A stretch of DNA of 64,000 nt from the NCBI RefSeq assembly GCF_022953055.1, contig NZ_JALJEJ010000001.1, positions 682,001 to 746,000 of the forward strand. The letters are read 5' to 3'. This document shows, piece after piece, positions 25,457 through 33,396 of the stretch. Each line of letters begins with the position of its first letter. The stretch's first letter is position 1. The DNA comes from Mucilaginibacter straminoryzae. GTDB taxonomy: Bacteria > Bacteroidota > Bacteroidia > Sphingobacteriales > Sphingobacteriaceae. Both the position numbers and the translations under genes were made by a program. A model generated the notes under the pieces. The model did not search any database. It was not told where the DNA came from and saw only the letters and a list, made by a program, of their open reading frames with translations.

Positions 25457-26155
25457 TTATAAGTGCCTTTTTCTTTTGTGTTTTTTATTGCTTATGTTAA
25501 TGTCGGAGCCAGACCTGTCTATTTTCTGCTTACGTAACTTTGTGATAGTTTCAGGCTCAGACAGAGAAACTAAATTTGCCGTGATATAGTAGTCATTGTT
25601 GGCAAGCATGTAGCCTTTAGGGATAGTATCAGGCTCTATTTCCCTGCATATTTTTAAATTCGGGTTTATTATAAAACGATTCCAAACAACCACATCATAA
25701 TCTTGCGTACTGTCTTTTTTTGCGATTGTTCCAACAAAGGCATCTCGATATTTTAGTGCACTATCAGGTGAAAAAACCAACTTCGCATAAATTAACTTCG
25801 GTTTTGCGTTAGTGTCCAGATTTAACTTCAATTTATCTTTTTTCCATTGATCGATGTGCATAGCATCAATATCCGCAGCCATTACAGGCCTAATCAACCT
25901 ACGAACAAATAAACCCTTAGAAGCAGTATCCTGAAAGTAATGATCGTCTAAATAGATGGAATCTCTTATTTTTGATTTTGCCCATATTTCTTCAGAATCA
26001 TTGTTAATAATTTTTCCAAACCCCCAAAGCGTGCACGCTACGACAGAGAAGATAATCAAGGTGCCGAAAAAAAGCACATTGAGCAAGCCATAGCGATTGA
26101 CTAGCTTAAAAAATATTGTAGTTCCGATAATGTATATGAAGATTTTCTTTAACAT
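25457..26155 (-). CDS. Membrane-anchored paralogue A, 232 aa
   Basis: An N-terminal hydrophobic region (about 4-48, two segments including VLFFGTLIIFSVVACTLWGF) is followed by a soluble domain and a very basic tail (KKHKRKRHL). Motifs shared with three neighbours are LFVRRLIRP, a DIDAMHIDQWKKDKLKLNL block, a YRDAFVGTI block, and the C-terminal IPKGYMLANNDYYI. The soluble part is likely outside the inner membrane. No known family. The gene lies behind repeat copy R1 and is AT-rich compared with the structural genes. A cargo ('moron') gene with a host-interaction or superinfection role is only a guess. Confidence 0.6.
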   Translation of the reverse strand: MLKKIFIYIIGTTIFFKLVNRYGLLNVLFFGTLIIFSVVACTLWGFGKIINNDSEEIWAKSKIRDSIYLDDHYFQDTASKGLFVRRLIRPVMAADIDAMHIDQWKKDKLKLNLDTNAKPKLIYAKLVFSPDSALKYRDAFVGTIAKKDSTQDYDVVVWNRFIINPNLKICREIEPDTIPKGYMLANNDYYITANLVSLSEPETITKLRKQKIDRSGSDINISNKKHKRKRHL

Positions 26156-26164
26156 GGTTTAAGT

Positions 26165-26235
26165 TGCTAATATTATTGGTAAATATATTTAATCACAATA
26201 GTATTTGCAAGAGAGTTGTCAACAAAAGTTAAGCG
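26165..26235 (-). repeat. Repeated promoter-like element R1 (upstream of gene A)
   Basis: About 70 bases shared with R2 and R3. On the minus strand it runs from GCTTAACTTTTG through TTTG-N19-TACTATTG, one base off the Bacteroidetes promoter, to about 10 bases before the start of gene A. Homology stops just upstream of the TTTG. All three copies also keep a short frame reading LTFVDNSLxNT, so a small C-terminal coding remnant is an alternative. Confidence 0.65.
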
Positions 26236-26329
26236 TTTTAATGCATCTATAGCAGTTTTTAATTTAGGTATCTGGTCGATTGACATCCATATTTAATTTG
26301 ATATCAATGTTTATGGTTTGATCGGGCAT
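26236..26329 (-). pseudogene. Orphan, frameshifted start-like fragment (tape-measure-type N-terminus)
   Basis: An ATG at 26329 opens MPDQTINIDIKLNMDVN, the kind of N-terminus that Bacteroidetes tape measures and related tail proteins carry. It stops after 21 codons, but with one base removed the frame continues QIPKLKTAIDALKR into element R1. The upstream sequence repeats that of the real tape measure start, including a TATGCC-type palindrome and M-x-DQ. I read it as a duplicated or displaced 5' end left when cassette A arrived. Confidence 0.45.
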
Positions 26330-26344
26330 GATTTATATTTTTAA

Positions 26345-26360
26345 TATGCAAATTGGCATA
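26345..26360 (-). promoter_or_regulatory. TATGCC-type palindrome upstream of the orphan start
   Basis: TATGCAAATTGGCATA differs at one base from the tape-measure copy and lies 16 bases before the ATG at 26329. Confidence 0.4.
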
Positions 26361-26431
26361 ATTTGAGGCATTTTTTTTATTATAAATTTTAAAATCAATT
26401 TTTTTGGAGTTGGAAACTCTACTCTTTGGGT

Positions 26432-27028
26432 TTATTGTTTTTTACATATTCCTTCAGGAAATACGTAGTACTTGCTGTCGGCATAAGTGTAACCAGAAGG
26501 GAGTACAGTCTTTGGATGATAGTTGTCGTTGTCTTCTAAAGCCTTCTTGACAGGCTGGACTATTGCAAAATTTTCCCATACCCAATTATTCTGGTCATCT
26601 TTGGTTTTTAATATAACATGGTCAACATAATTACCAACTGGAGTTGACTGGGCAAATTCACTTATATATTCATTAGTAGTAATTACATAATTTCCTACGA
26701 AATTCTTTTTTAGGTTCAGTTTTAGCTTGGTTTTCTCTTCCTTGTTTGTGGTCATGGTATCAATTTCCTCTTCGCTTAAAGGTTTGATAAGTCGACAAAC
26801 TAATATCCCGGTTAACGTATGTTCATTTCCCGGTACTCGTTTTACGAATACGTTATCTTGTTTATGGAAATGCTCGTATTTAAACACATATGCATAATAT
26901 GCTTTAAGCCAGTCGTAATTAACCACAATAGTACCAACAATCGCAGCTATCAAGATAGAAATTATAAATATGTTAATTCGACGCTTTTTGGGATCAAGTA
27001 CTTGAGTCGTTTTTTCTTCGATTTTCAT
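26432..27028 (-). CDS. Membrane-anchored paralogue B, 198 aa
   Basis: A charged N-terminus, then one helix at about 18-38 (INIFIISILIAAIVGTIVV), then a soluble domain. Shared family motifs are GILVCRLIKPLSEEEIDTM, KTKLKLNLKK, VGNYVDHV, VWENFAIVQP, and near the end LPSGYTYADSKYYVFPEG. It is clearly related to A, C and D but too diverged for a recent duplication. It lies behind element R2, which ends about 40 bases upstream of the start. Function unknown. Confidence 0.6.
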   Translation of the reverse strand: MKIEEKTTQVLDPKKRRINIFIISILIAAIVGTIVVNYDWLKAYYAYVFKYEHFHKQDNVFVKRVPGNEHTLTGILVCRLIKPLSEEEIDTMTTNKEEKTKLKLNLKKNFVGNYVITTNEYISEFAQSTPVGNYVDHVILKTKDDQNNWVWENFAIVQPVKKALEDNDNYHPKTVLPSGYTYADSKYYVFPEGICKKQ

Positions 27029-27071
27029 ATTCGACGTGATAGATTAGGTTAACAGCATAATTGCGACGTGA

Positions 27072-27142
27072 TTGCTAATTCTATTGGTAAATATATTTAA
27101 TAGCTATTGTATTTGCAAGAGAGTTATCAACAAAAGTTAAGC
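27072..27142 (-). repeat. Repeated promoter-like element R2 (upstream of gene B)
   Basis: Shares the CTTAACTTTTG start, the N19 spacing and the downstream AATATATTTACCAAT with R1 and R3. Its -7 element is TACAATAG, weaker than in the other copies. Confidence 0.6.
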
Positions 27143-27172
27143 TATCTCATTTGCCGTTGTTGTAAATTTAAA

Positions 27173-27197
27173 AAAAGCCTTGGCTAAACAGGCTTTT
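27173..27197 (-). terminator. Terminator after gene C, inside the leftward operon
   Basis: AAAAGCCT/AGGCTTTT stem of 8 bp, followed on the minus strand by a run of seven T. It lies seven bases after the stop of gene C. It should stop or reduce transcription from upstream before the tape-measure and head genes. Confidence 0.7.
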
Positions 27198-27203
27198 GAC
27201 TTG

Positions 27204-27746
27204 CTAATCCCCATTGTTCTCCTTGTCCCTCGTAAATCCGGCTACCACATAGAATGGACCGCTAACCTCCTTGTAACCAACTGGGATATTTGACGGCGTA
27301 CTATAAGAGTTTAGATCTTTATATAACGCTTTCTTATTAACTTTTATAGCGTACATTAACATCGGAATTTGTGTTTTATCATCCATCCAAATGTTAATAA
27401 CCTTGTAGTCTAAATAGGTGCCAATTTGAGACGTCTTGTACTTATTCAAGCTGTCGGCACTTAACACCCATTTGGCTTCCACCAAACACTGAGATCCGCC
27501 ATTTTCAGGTTCGATAGTTTGATATATGTCTATAGTGTACCCCTTTTTTATCAGCCTATTAGTATAATAAACTTTATCGCCTTTTTTGAAAGGATTCTTT
27601 TTTATATTCACATAGTAGAGTTTTATCCGTCGTCCCTGTGTTAAAAATATCACAATAACAATTACGATAAGGGCGACGGTTGATATAATCCATAACTTTT
27701 TGGTTTTTTTTGCTTTAGGTTCAGCAGCGGTTTCTTTTAGTGGCAT
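27204..27746 (-). CDS. Membrane-anchored paralogue C, 180 aa
   Basis: Lys-rich N-terminus, one helix at about 18-36 (LWIISTVALIVIVIVIFLT), then a soluble domain. Family motifs are NPFKKGDKVYYTNRLIKK, VLSADSLNKYKTSQIGTYLDY and NIPVGYKEVSGPFYVV. It lacks the acidic D/E-EID-M block found in A, B and D, so it is the most diverged member. The first 20 bases upstream match those of gene A, but the rest of the repeated element is missing. It is followed by a strong terminator. Function unknown. Confidence 0.6.
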   Translation of the reverse strand: MPLKETAAEPKAKKTKKLWIISTVALIVIVIVIFLTQGRRIKLYYVNIKKNPFKKGDKVYYTNRLIKKGYTIDIYQTIEPENGGSQCLVEAKWVLSADSLNKYKTSQIGTYLDYKVINIWMDDKTQIPMLMYAIKVNKKALYKDLNSYSTPSNIPVGYKEVSGPFYVVAGFTRDKENNGD

Positions 27747-27821
27747 GGTTTAAGTTGCTAATTGGAGATTGTATAATTACGATAGACTGCTTTGATAGTA
27801 TTTAAACTGATTGTCGGTATT

Positions 27822-28475
27822 TTAATAATTGGTTTTTATCTCCCTGAATTTGTCGGTGTTTTTATCCGTCACTGCACGGGCTTCAATAAAATAAAGTCCA
27901 TTCATATCATAATCGTATTTATGCGTTTGTGGTACATCTTTAATATGATTAACGTCGAGCACTACAACAGTTGTGTCAGGCTTTATTTCGTAAAAAGTCA
28001 TCGATTCATATGCACCATCAACTTTCTTCCGGTAGTGAACTGATCTTACAAATGTACCGATGTAAGCATTTTTACGCTTGCATAAACTATCTGTACTAAT
28101 TCCATATCCATTCTCAATGCCATAAGCCTTATCCCCAAAGCTGATATTTCTTTTAATTAAATCTTTTTCAGCAAGGTCTATATTCATTTCGTCGATTTCA
28201 TCATCTTTTAAAGGTGTTATACCCGTATAAAAAGGTTCTAAATGATGTTTAAATGTGGTGTCGTTAACCAGATAGTCAACCAGGTATAGCTTATCACCTG
28301 GTTTATAAGGGTCTAAAGAGAAAGAAAAACTTTTGTTGTTCAATAAAAAGAAGCCAGTGGCCAGCGCTACTGCTATCAACGCGATGTAAACCCATTTGCC
28401 AAAATTGCTACTTTTTTTTTTGACCTTATCAGGGTCTTGAATTATTCTTCTAATCGGTTTGGGTGGGATAGGCAT
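27822..28475 (-). CDS. Membrane-anchored paralogue D, 217 aa
   Basis: Pro/Lys-rich N-terminus, one helix at about 28-47 (WVYIALIAVALATGFFLL), then a soluble domain with DPYKPGDKLYLVDYLV, LKDDEIDEMNIDLAEKDLI, TDSLCKRKNAYIGTFV and a C-terminal GLYFIEARAV. It is the first member in transcription order and lies directly behind element R3. The family's shared PxKGDKxYxxxxLI core suggests a common ligand or partner. No known family recognised. Confidence 0.6.
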   Translation of the reverse strand: MPIPPKPIRRIIQDPDKVKKKSSNFGKWVYIALIAVALATGFFLLNNKSFSFSLDPYKPGDKLYLVDYLVNDTTFKHHLEPFYTGITPLKDDEIDEMNIDLAEKDLIKRNISFGDKAYGIENGYGISTDSLCKRKNAYIGTFVRSVHYRKKVDGAYESMTFYEIKPDTTVVVLDVNHIKDVPQTHKYDYDMNGLYFIEARAVTDKNTDKFREIKTNY

Positions 28476-28477
28476 GG

Positions 28478-28549
28478 TTGCTAATATTATTGGTAAATAT
28501 ATTCAATCACAATAGTATTTACAAGAGAGTTATCAACAAAAGTTAAGCG
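28478..28549 (-). repeat. Repeated promoter-like element R3 (upstream of gene D)
   Basis: TTTG-N19-TACTATTG with the same flanks as R1, differing at a few bases. The predicted start is about 30 bases before the ATG of gene D. Next to it, 28550-28620, are short direct repeats of TAGCGGTCATTNGTCA type, which look like chromosomal intergenic filler. Confidence 0.6.
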
Positions 28550-28630
28550 GATATTAGTTAGCGGTCATTAGTCACTGGTCAATAGTTATAAGCTAGCGGT
28601 CATTGGTCAATTGTTATAGATCAAGCTCTC

Positions 28631-30583
28631 TTAACCCAGCTTTATTAACTCCACCTTTGTAGGTTGGCCTTTGCGCCAGCTGTCTATTTTGTTGATGTAG
28701 TAGTAGCAGCTGTCCTGCCGCAGGTAAACGGGTACCAGCAGGTCAAGCTCCAAAATGTCACGGGGGCTAAGCAAGAAGTAACGCACCACTTTTTTACTAT
28801 ACTTTAGTATGCGTTCCAACTCGGGGTAATACTTTAGCCGCAGTTGCTCAAATTTAAGGCTGTATTCTCCATTGGGTTTATCAAAATAGGGTATGGAAAC
28901 CACGTCATTTGTCAGGACGCGCGTGGCGGATCCATCCGTAAAGGTTACGTTCTGCACGCTAACGGTGTCATTAATTAAAATGCGAGGCTCGGTACTTACA
29001 CTAAAGTCGGTATTAGCCGGGTCGTTCTGGTCTATTTTATTGATGATGGAGATGTTGCTGTTACCCCAGGGGCGTACGAGCGACGGTGCAAACTGGCTCT
29101 CGAACAAGTCAGCGGTTGCGGGTAGGGTAGCATCATCCACCCTGATCTGGCTATCGGCGAAGCCCGGCGGTAATACATTATCGTCTGCTTTGTACTTCAT
29201 GTAATTCGTTTGCGCATAACCACCCAGTTGAAAAGCAACCGACTTACCCTGGTCCAGGCATTTATCACTCCAGTCTTTCGCCACCGGGATATTCGCCACA
29301 ATATCTTTGAAAAAAGCAAAGTTGACGGTACGGGTAGTGTTATTGGTTTGGCAGATAACTCCGAAACGCTGCAGGGTATCTTTCAGCAGGTCTTTCTGGC
29401 TGATGTCGGGGAAGATGCGTTCGCATTGAACCGTTTGTTTGTACAGTACATCGTTTTGCTTGTTGGTAATGGTAAGTAACGAGCCGCTTAAAAAGTAGGC
29501 ATCAGTTTGCTTTGATTCCAGCCAGTACCAAATTCTGAATTTATCGCCTTGCTTCATCTGCAGATCTACCGAAATTTTCTGCTTTTCGTAAAACTGGTAA
29601 TCACTCGATTTGTGCCCGTCATGCCTGGCAACATTTAAATCTCCGCGACCGTCATAGCGGATGCCGATATACACGCTAATATCCCCGCCCTTTGTTCCTC
29701 TTACTTTTACACCGTACAGTAGATCGACGGTGACTTCCATATCCTGCGGAGCAGTGTAGTTGGTGTTGTCAAATATTAATGGGCTGCCATTGTTTACCTG
29801 CTGGAAGGGTATAAGGCCATCCCTGTTACCGGATGGATCGCAGTGTAAATCTGCAGTGGTTTGGGCTGAAACTGAATATTGGTTTGGCCCGTTCTGGATA
29901 TCGGTCCCATGTTGAAAGCTGTCATTCGCAAACTGCACGATTAGCTTCTGATACAGTGGGTCGTTCAGTAAAGAGCCGGTAGCTTTAAAGCCTGCGTTAT
30001 TAACCATTATATCAATGGCCGTTTTCAAGAAGAAGCCTGGCCGCAAATAGCGCACATTAATGGGTTTATCTATATTGCGCTCTACCGCACCATAATCAAC
30101 TACCGGCCAAATCCATCCCTCTGTTTTTCGTTGCGATGCCACGACGTTATCCAATGTCCAGGCATGGTCATAGCTTTTAAAAGGCTTGCTCAAGCCGGTG
30201 GATGTGGTGCTGTCGCCCAGGTCATAGATCTTACCGTCTATAGCGTCAAAAAAATCTACGTTGCCAGAAAGTACCGTAATGTTGGCTACATCCTGTTCTA
30301 CGCTGTTTAGTTCGGCCTGTCCATAGGGCACAATTTCCAGCCCGTCCTGGATAATCCGCGCGGGGTATTTGCTATAGGGGGCCTTTGTGCAGAAGGCGAT
30401 AGAATCGGGGAAGCCCAGTATCCGGCGGTTATTCTGGGTTAAGGGCAGCTTAAACTGGTTAGAGGTGTTGCCCTGCTGGTTTTTTACCTCGCCCAGGTTA
30501 TTGATCTGAAAGGTGAGCGCAATGGGGCTGTCGTCTGTCAGGTCTGCCAACTGATCGTTAATATAAAGTTGCAGGTTATTCAT
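28631..30583 (-). CDS. Large phage tail/baseplate protein, 650 aa
   Basis: It begins MNNLQLYINDQLADLTDDSP followed by a GNTSNQFKLPLTQNNRRIL block, a pattern I associate with tail-tip or baseplate proteins of Bacteroidetes phages. It is beta-rich with no membrane segment or signal peptide. The middle (FPDISQKDLLKDTLQRFGVICQ) and the C-terminus (SPRDILELDLLVPVYL and YYINKIDSWRKGQPTKVEL) are compatible with the hub-type fold of gp27/Dit-like proteins. It follows the 689-aa gene by three bases. It probably caps the tail tube. Assignment by position and general look. Confidence 0.6.
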   Translation of the reverse strand: MNNLQLYINDQLADLTDDSPIALTFQINNLGEVKNQQGNTSNQFKLPLTQNNRRILGFPDSIAFCTKAPYSKYPARIIQDGLEIVPYGQAELNSVEQDVANITVLSGNVDFFDAIDGKIYDLGDSTTSTGLSKPFKSYDHAWTLDNVVASQRKTEGWIWPVVDYGAVERNIDKPINVRYLRPGFFLKTAIDIMVNNAGFKATGSLLNDPLYQKLIVQFANDSFQHGTDIQNGPNQYSVSAQTTADLHCDPSGNRDGLIPFQQVNNGSPLIFDNTNYTAPQDMEVTVDLLYGVKVRGTKGGDISVYIGIRYDGRGDLNVARHDGHKSSDYQFYEKQKISVDLQMKQGDKFRIWYWLESKQTDAYFLSGSLLTITNKQNDVLYKQTVQCERIFPDISQKDLLKDTLQRFGVICQTNNTTRTVNFAFFKDIVANIPVAKDWSDKCLDQGKSVAFQLGGYAQTNYMKYKADDNVLPPGFADSQIRVDDATLPATADLFESQFAPSLVRPWGNSNISIINKIDQNDPANTDFSVSTEPRILINDTVSVQNVTFTDGSATRVLTNDVVSIPYFDKPNGEYSLKFEQLRLKYYPELERILKYSKKVVRYFLLSPRDILELDLLVPVYLRQDSCYYYINKIDSWRKGQPTKVELIKLG

Positions 30584-30586
30584 GGT

Positions 30587-32656
30587 CTACTGGGTTTGGA
30601 TATTTAACGAAGGCTGGTTGAATACTACGCTGAACTGGTACCGGCCGTAGCGGGTCTCGTACTCGGTATATGTGGCGGTATTGATTACCACTGTTTGCCA
30701 TTTAACCGGGTTGGACGATAACAGCATTTGCACTTTAGGCGAATACTTAATGGATTGTAGACCTTTGATATCTGCGATGGAAAGATCTTCGGCCATCAGC
30801 TTTATCTTACTGCCTGCATTTTTGCTGATCACTTCTTCTATACCTTCCTGGTTTTCCCAGTCGGTCACAAATTTTTTAACGATCACCGCATTCTGTACAT
30901 CCAGCGAAACTTCCTGGTTATAAACAAAGCGGTAATAATTCCACGACCCGCTTAGTCCGATCCAGCGCAGGTAGATGGAATTATCTTCCACGGCATCATC
31001 AACTCGGATGGTTTGCGTTTGTGTAACCGGGACAGGGTTGTTGTCAGTATCTCGGTATTTCAGCACGATACTCAAATAACTGGCTTCGGGCGGAAGGTCT
31101 GGCTGAATCAGTAGTCGGTTTAACCCCAACTGATTTGGGAGTAGAACGCCGGTGGTGTTTGTCGCTGTTTGCCTGATGATGAACTTGCCGCCATCCTGCT
31201 GCAGTAGAAAAGAGTTGTTGTCGTTTAGTAGGTATGACGTTAAAATACCGTCTGATAGCGGGTTGCGGTTGGCATCCAGCATGGTCAGTTCGTAATACAA
31301 ATTAAGTCCAACCAGATCTTCGCTGTAAATAAAGCCAATATCAAACGGATAACCAGGACTGAATGCCGGCTCTGCAAAATCCGTTACCCACTGCGCCCTG
31401 AAATCCGGACTGGCCACTGTTTTAAAAGGAATATATACCGCCATGTTGCCGCCATATTTGCTGCCCAATTGCCGGGCGGAATAGGTGATGTAATAAGGTT
31501 CGGCAATTGTAATCTCATCTGCCTTTTGTTCCTGCTGGTTTTCGTCTACCCAGCTTTCCTGATAGGCCACCTGGTAACTGGCACTCAGGTTGGTATCGCG
31601 GTAATTAGTTAACGTATAATTACTGTTGTCTGCTGCAAATAACAGGCTCTGCAAAAAGCTGGAAAGATCTGCCCGGATAACGCCTTTAGCATCCGGTCGG
31701 TTTTCAGAGTTGATACTTTTCATCAACCCGGTTTCTTTATCTTGGTAAATTACCCTGGTGGTTACTTTATAATAGCTGCGCAGGGTATTGCTGTTCATAA
31801 AGCCTGTTGTTCCAGTGCCAACGATATATGGTACATCCAGCGTAAGTTGTGATCCCGAAGCATCCAGTACATTATAAATTCCGTTATACGCTCCGGCATT
31901 AACATACACCTGGTCGCCTTTTTTGATCTTGGAAACAACTCCATTAATACTGAAAGTAGTACCACCAGACTGCGGGCCGTTTTGAATATTAATCACTTCA
32001 AAATCCTTTCGCTGGTAAGTGAAGACGATAGGGTTAAAAGCGGCATTCCATCTACTGATATTTCCACCCGGAAGGGTGACCGACGGATCTGCAATTAGCA
32101 GGCTGCGAACTGTCGGTATGGTGAAGGGCAGGCTAGCTACAGCATCGGTTGCATCTTTAGCATAAGCCGTATGTACACCGCCCGAAAGACCGCTGAAAGT
32201 TGCCGAGGATTGGTAGGCAAGAGCATCTACGCTGTATTGTACCGGCCCATAAGTAGCAAAAGCATTAATGGTGATGCGGGCATCTGTAGCATTCGCAGCT
32301 GACGCTTTTTGGTCAATGTTTACTGCATTGATCCGGACATCGCCATATACGGGTGCCGGGCTTGATGGAACTGTGTAATTTACAACGGTAAACGTTAACA
32401 GTTCTGTAATGCCATTCTGGCTTACCTGATCTACTGTGCCGGAAAAGAGTAGCAATCGCTGTCCTGGAATATTATATTCTACGGTTTCTGACTGGCCGTT
32501 TGAAGAATCCTGGCGTACGAAAACAGAGACGTAATTACCGTCGGTAGGCTGATTGTTATCGTCGTATACTTCAAGGTAAACGTTGTAGTCGACATGGTAC
32601 TTGCCAGGGCTTTCAGGTACTACCTTAGCGTCTAATTTATTAATTCTGAATATCAT
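30587..32656 (-). CDS. Large phage tail protein, 689 aa
   Basis: A multi-domain, strand-rich protein. The N-terminal 200 residues look like immunoglobulin-type beta modules (YHVDYNVYLEVYDDN; FATYGPVQYSVDALAYQSS; FSGLSGGVHTAYAKDA). The later part contains repeated strand blocks such as VVSCYS-like segments and the C-terminal KIKLMAEDLSIADIKGLQ. It lies between the tail completion-like and 650-aa genes with very short gaps, so all are one operon. It could form part of the baseplate or tip that carries the fibres. No named family. Confidence 0.55.
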   Translation of the reverse strand: MIFRINKLDAKVVPESPGKYHVDYNVYLEVYDDNNQPTDGNYVSVFVRQDSSNGQSETVEYNIPGQRLLLFSGTVDQVSQNGITELLTFTVVNYTVPSSPAPVYGDVRINAVNIDQKASAANATDARITINAFATYGPVQYSVDALAYQSSATFSGLSGGVHTAYAKDATDAVASLPFTIPTVRSLLIADPSVTLPGGNISRWNAAFNPIVFTYQRKDFEVINIQNGPQSGGTTFSINGVVSKIKKGDQVYVNAGAYNGIYNVLDASGSQLTLDVPYIVGTGTTGFMNSNTLRSYYKVTTRVIYQDKETGLMKSINSENRPDAKGVIRADLSSFLQSLLFAADNSNYTLTNYRDTNLSASYQVAYQESWVDENQQEQKADEITIAEPYYITYSARQLGSKYGGNMAVYIPFKTVASPDFRAQWVTDFAEPAFSPGYPFDIGFIYSEDLVGLNLYYELTMLDANRNPLSDGILTSYLLNDNNSFLLQQDGGKFIIRQTATNTTGVLLPNQLGLNRLLIQPDLPPEASYLSIVLKYRDTDNNPVPVTQTQTIRVDDAVEDNSIYLRWIGLSGSWNYYRFVYNQEVSLDVQNAVIVKKFVTDWENQEGIEEVISKNAGSKIKLMAEDLSIADIKGLQSIKYSPKVQMLLSSNPVKWQTVVINTATYTEYETRYGRYQFSVVFNQPSLNIQTQ

Positions 32657-32665
32657 GATTAAGCG

Positions 32666-33112
32666 TTAATAGGTTTGGAAATACATGGTGGACAGCGTGA
32701 CGGTAAGGCTGATGCCAGTGGTGTTGACATCATACTTGTTATAAACAGGAGCGCATTTTGCCTTTTCGCCTGCCTTAACTTTAAAATAGCGGCCTTCCCC
32801 TTCGCGGTAAGTGGATGCTTTTACCAGGAATTCGTTAGCGAGGTGCAATGCCTGGCTGATATAGGTTTCATTGTCTGACGTGTACTGATCAAATTCCGTC
32901 TGGAACAGGAATTCTAGATACACCGTGAAGGTATTATCGACAGAACCGTTCGCCTTTGGTTCGATCACAAAAGGCTGTAAGGGATACATAAAAACACAGG
33001 GGAACGATGTATCGTCCGCGAGTACGTTCAACTCGGCGGCCGAGCCATAAATAAAGGAAGGTGTATTGCTGAGGCTTTGAACGATAGCCTCGATCTGATT
33101 TCTGATTGCCAT
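32666..33112 (-). CDS. Phage tail completion-like protein, 148 aa
   Basis: The opening MAIRNQIEAIVQSLSNTPSF and later TVYLEFLFQTEFDQYTSDN are typical of the small head-tail joining or tail-terminator proteins of tailed phages (gp17/Neck-type), which cap the tail tube. The C-terminus is a strand pair (TTGISLTVTLSTMYFQTY). It follows the probable frameshift extension of the tail chaperone after 17 bases, so the reading frames are tightly packed. Assignment moderate. Confidence 0.55.
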   Translation of the reverse strand: MAIRNQIEAIVQSLSNTPSFIYGSAAELNVLADDTSFPCVFMYPLQPFVIEPKANGSVDNTFTVYLEFLFQTEFDQYTSDNETYISQALHLANEFLVKASTYREGEGRYFKVKAGEKAKCAPVYNKYDVNTTGISLTVTLSTMYFQTY

Positions 33113-33129
33113 AATTTTATTTTAAAAGC

Positions 33130-33396
33130 TTACTGATGCGATTGCATCAGCTCGGTGTATTTTTTCTGATAAGTTGCTTCGGCCTGGTTAAGCAGTAGTT
33201 TGGTAAGTACCAGGTTGTAAGGGATATTCAGTACTTGCTGCCATTTGGTGATATCACCCCCAGCTAACGAGTTAATAGTATTGACGTAGCCAAATTTTTG
33301 AAAAGACTTAATTCCGGCCTTTTCTTCCAGCGCAGTTGAACGCGTTGCCAGAAGCCTGTTTTCGGTTTCGATAAGTTTGGATAGCTCAAAAAAAAA
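33130..33396 (-). CDS. Predicted -1 frameshift extension of the tail chaperone (long form)
   Basis: Shifting by -1 at the T9 run gives 86 further codons: FELSKLIETENRLLATRSTA, then LEEKAGIKSFQKFGYVN, then INSLAGGDITKWQQVLNIPY, ending YTELMQSHQ, with stop at 33130-33132. This reads as a well-formed helical domain; DITKWQQVLNIPYNLV is like the T domain of tail chaperones. A T TTT TTT stretch is a plausible slippery site. A sequencing error in the homopolymer would instead make one continuous 280-aa gene. Either way the frame is coding. Confidence 0.6.
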   Translation of the reverse strand, partial: FFFELSKLIETENRLLATRSTALEEKAGIKSFQKFGYVNTINSLAGGDITKWQQVLNIPYNLVLTKLLLNQAEATYQKKYTELMQSHQ

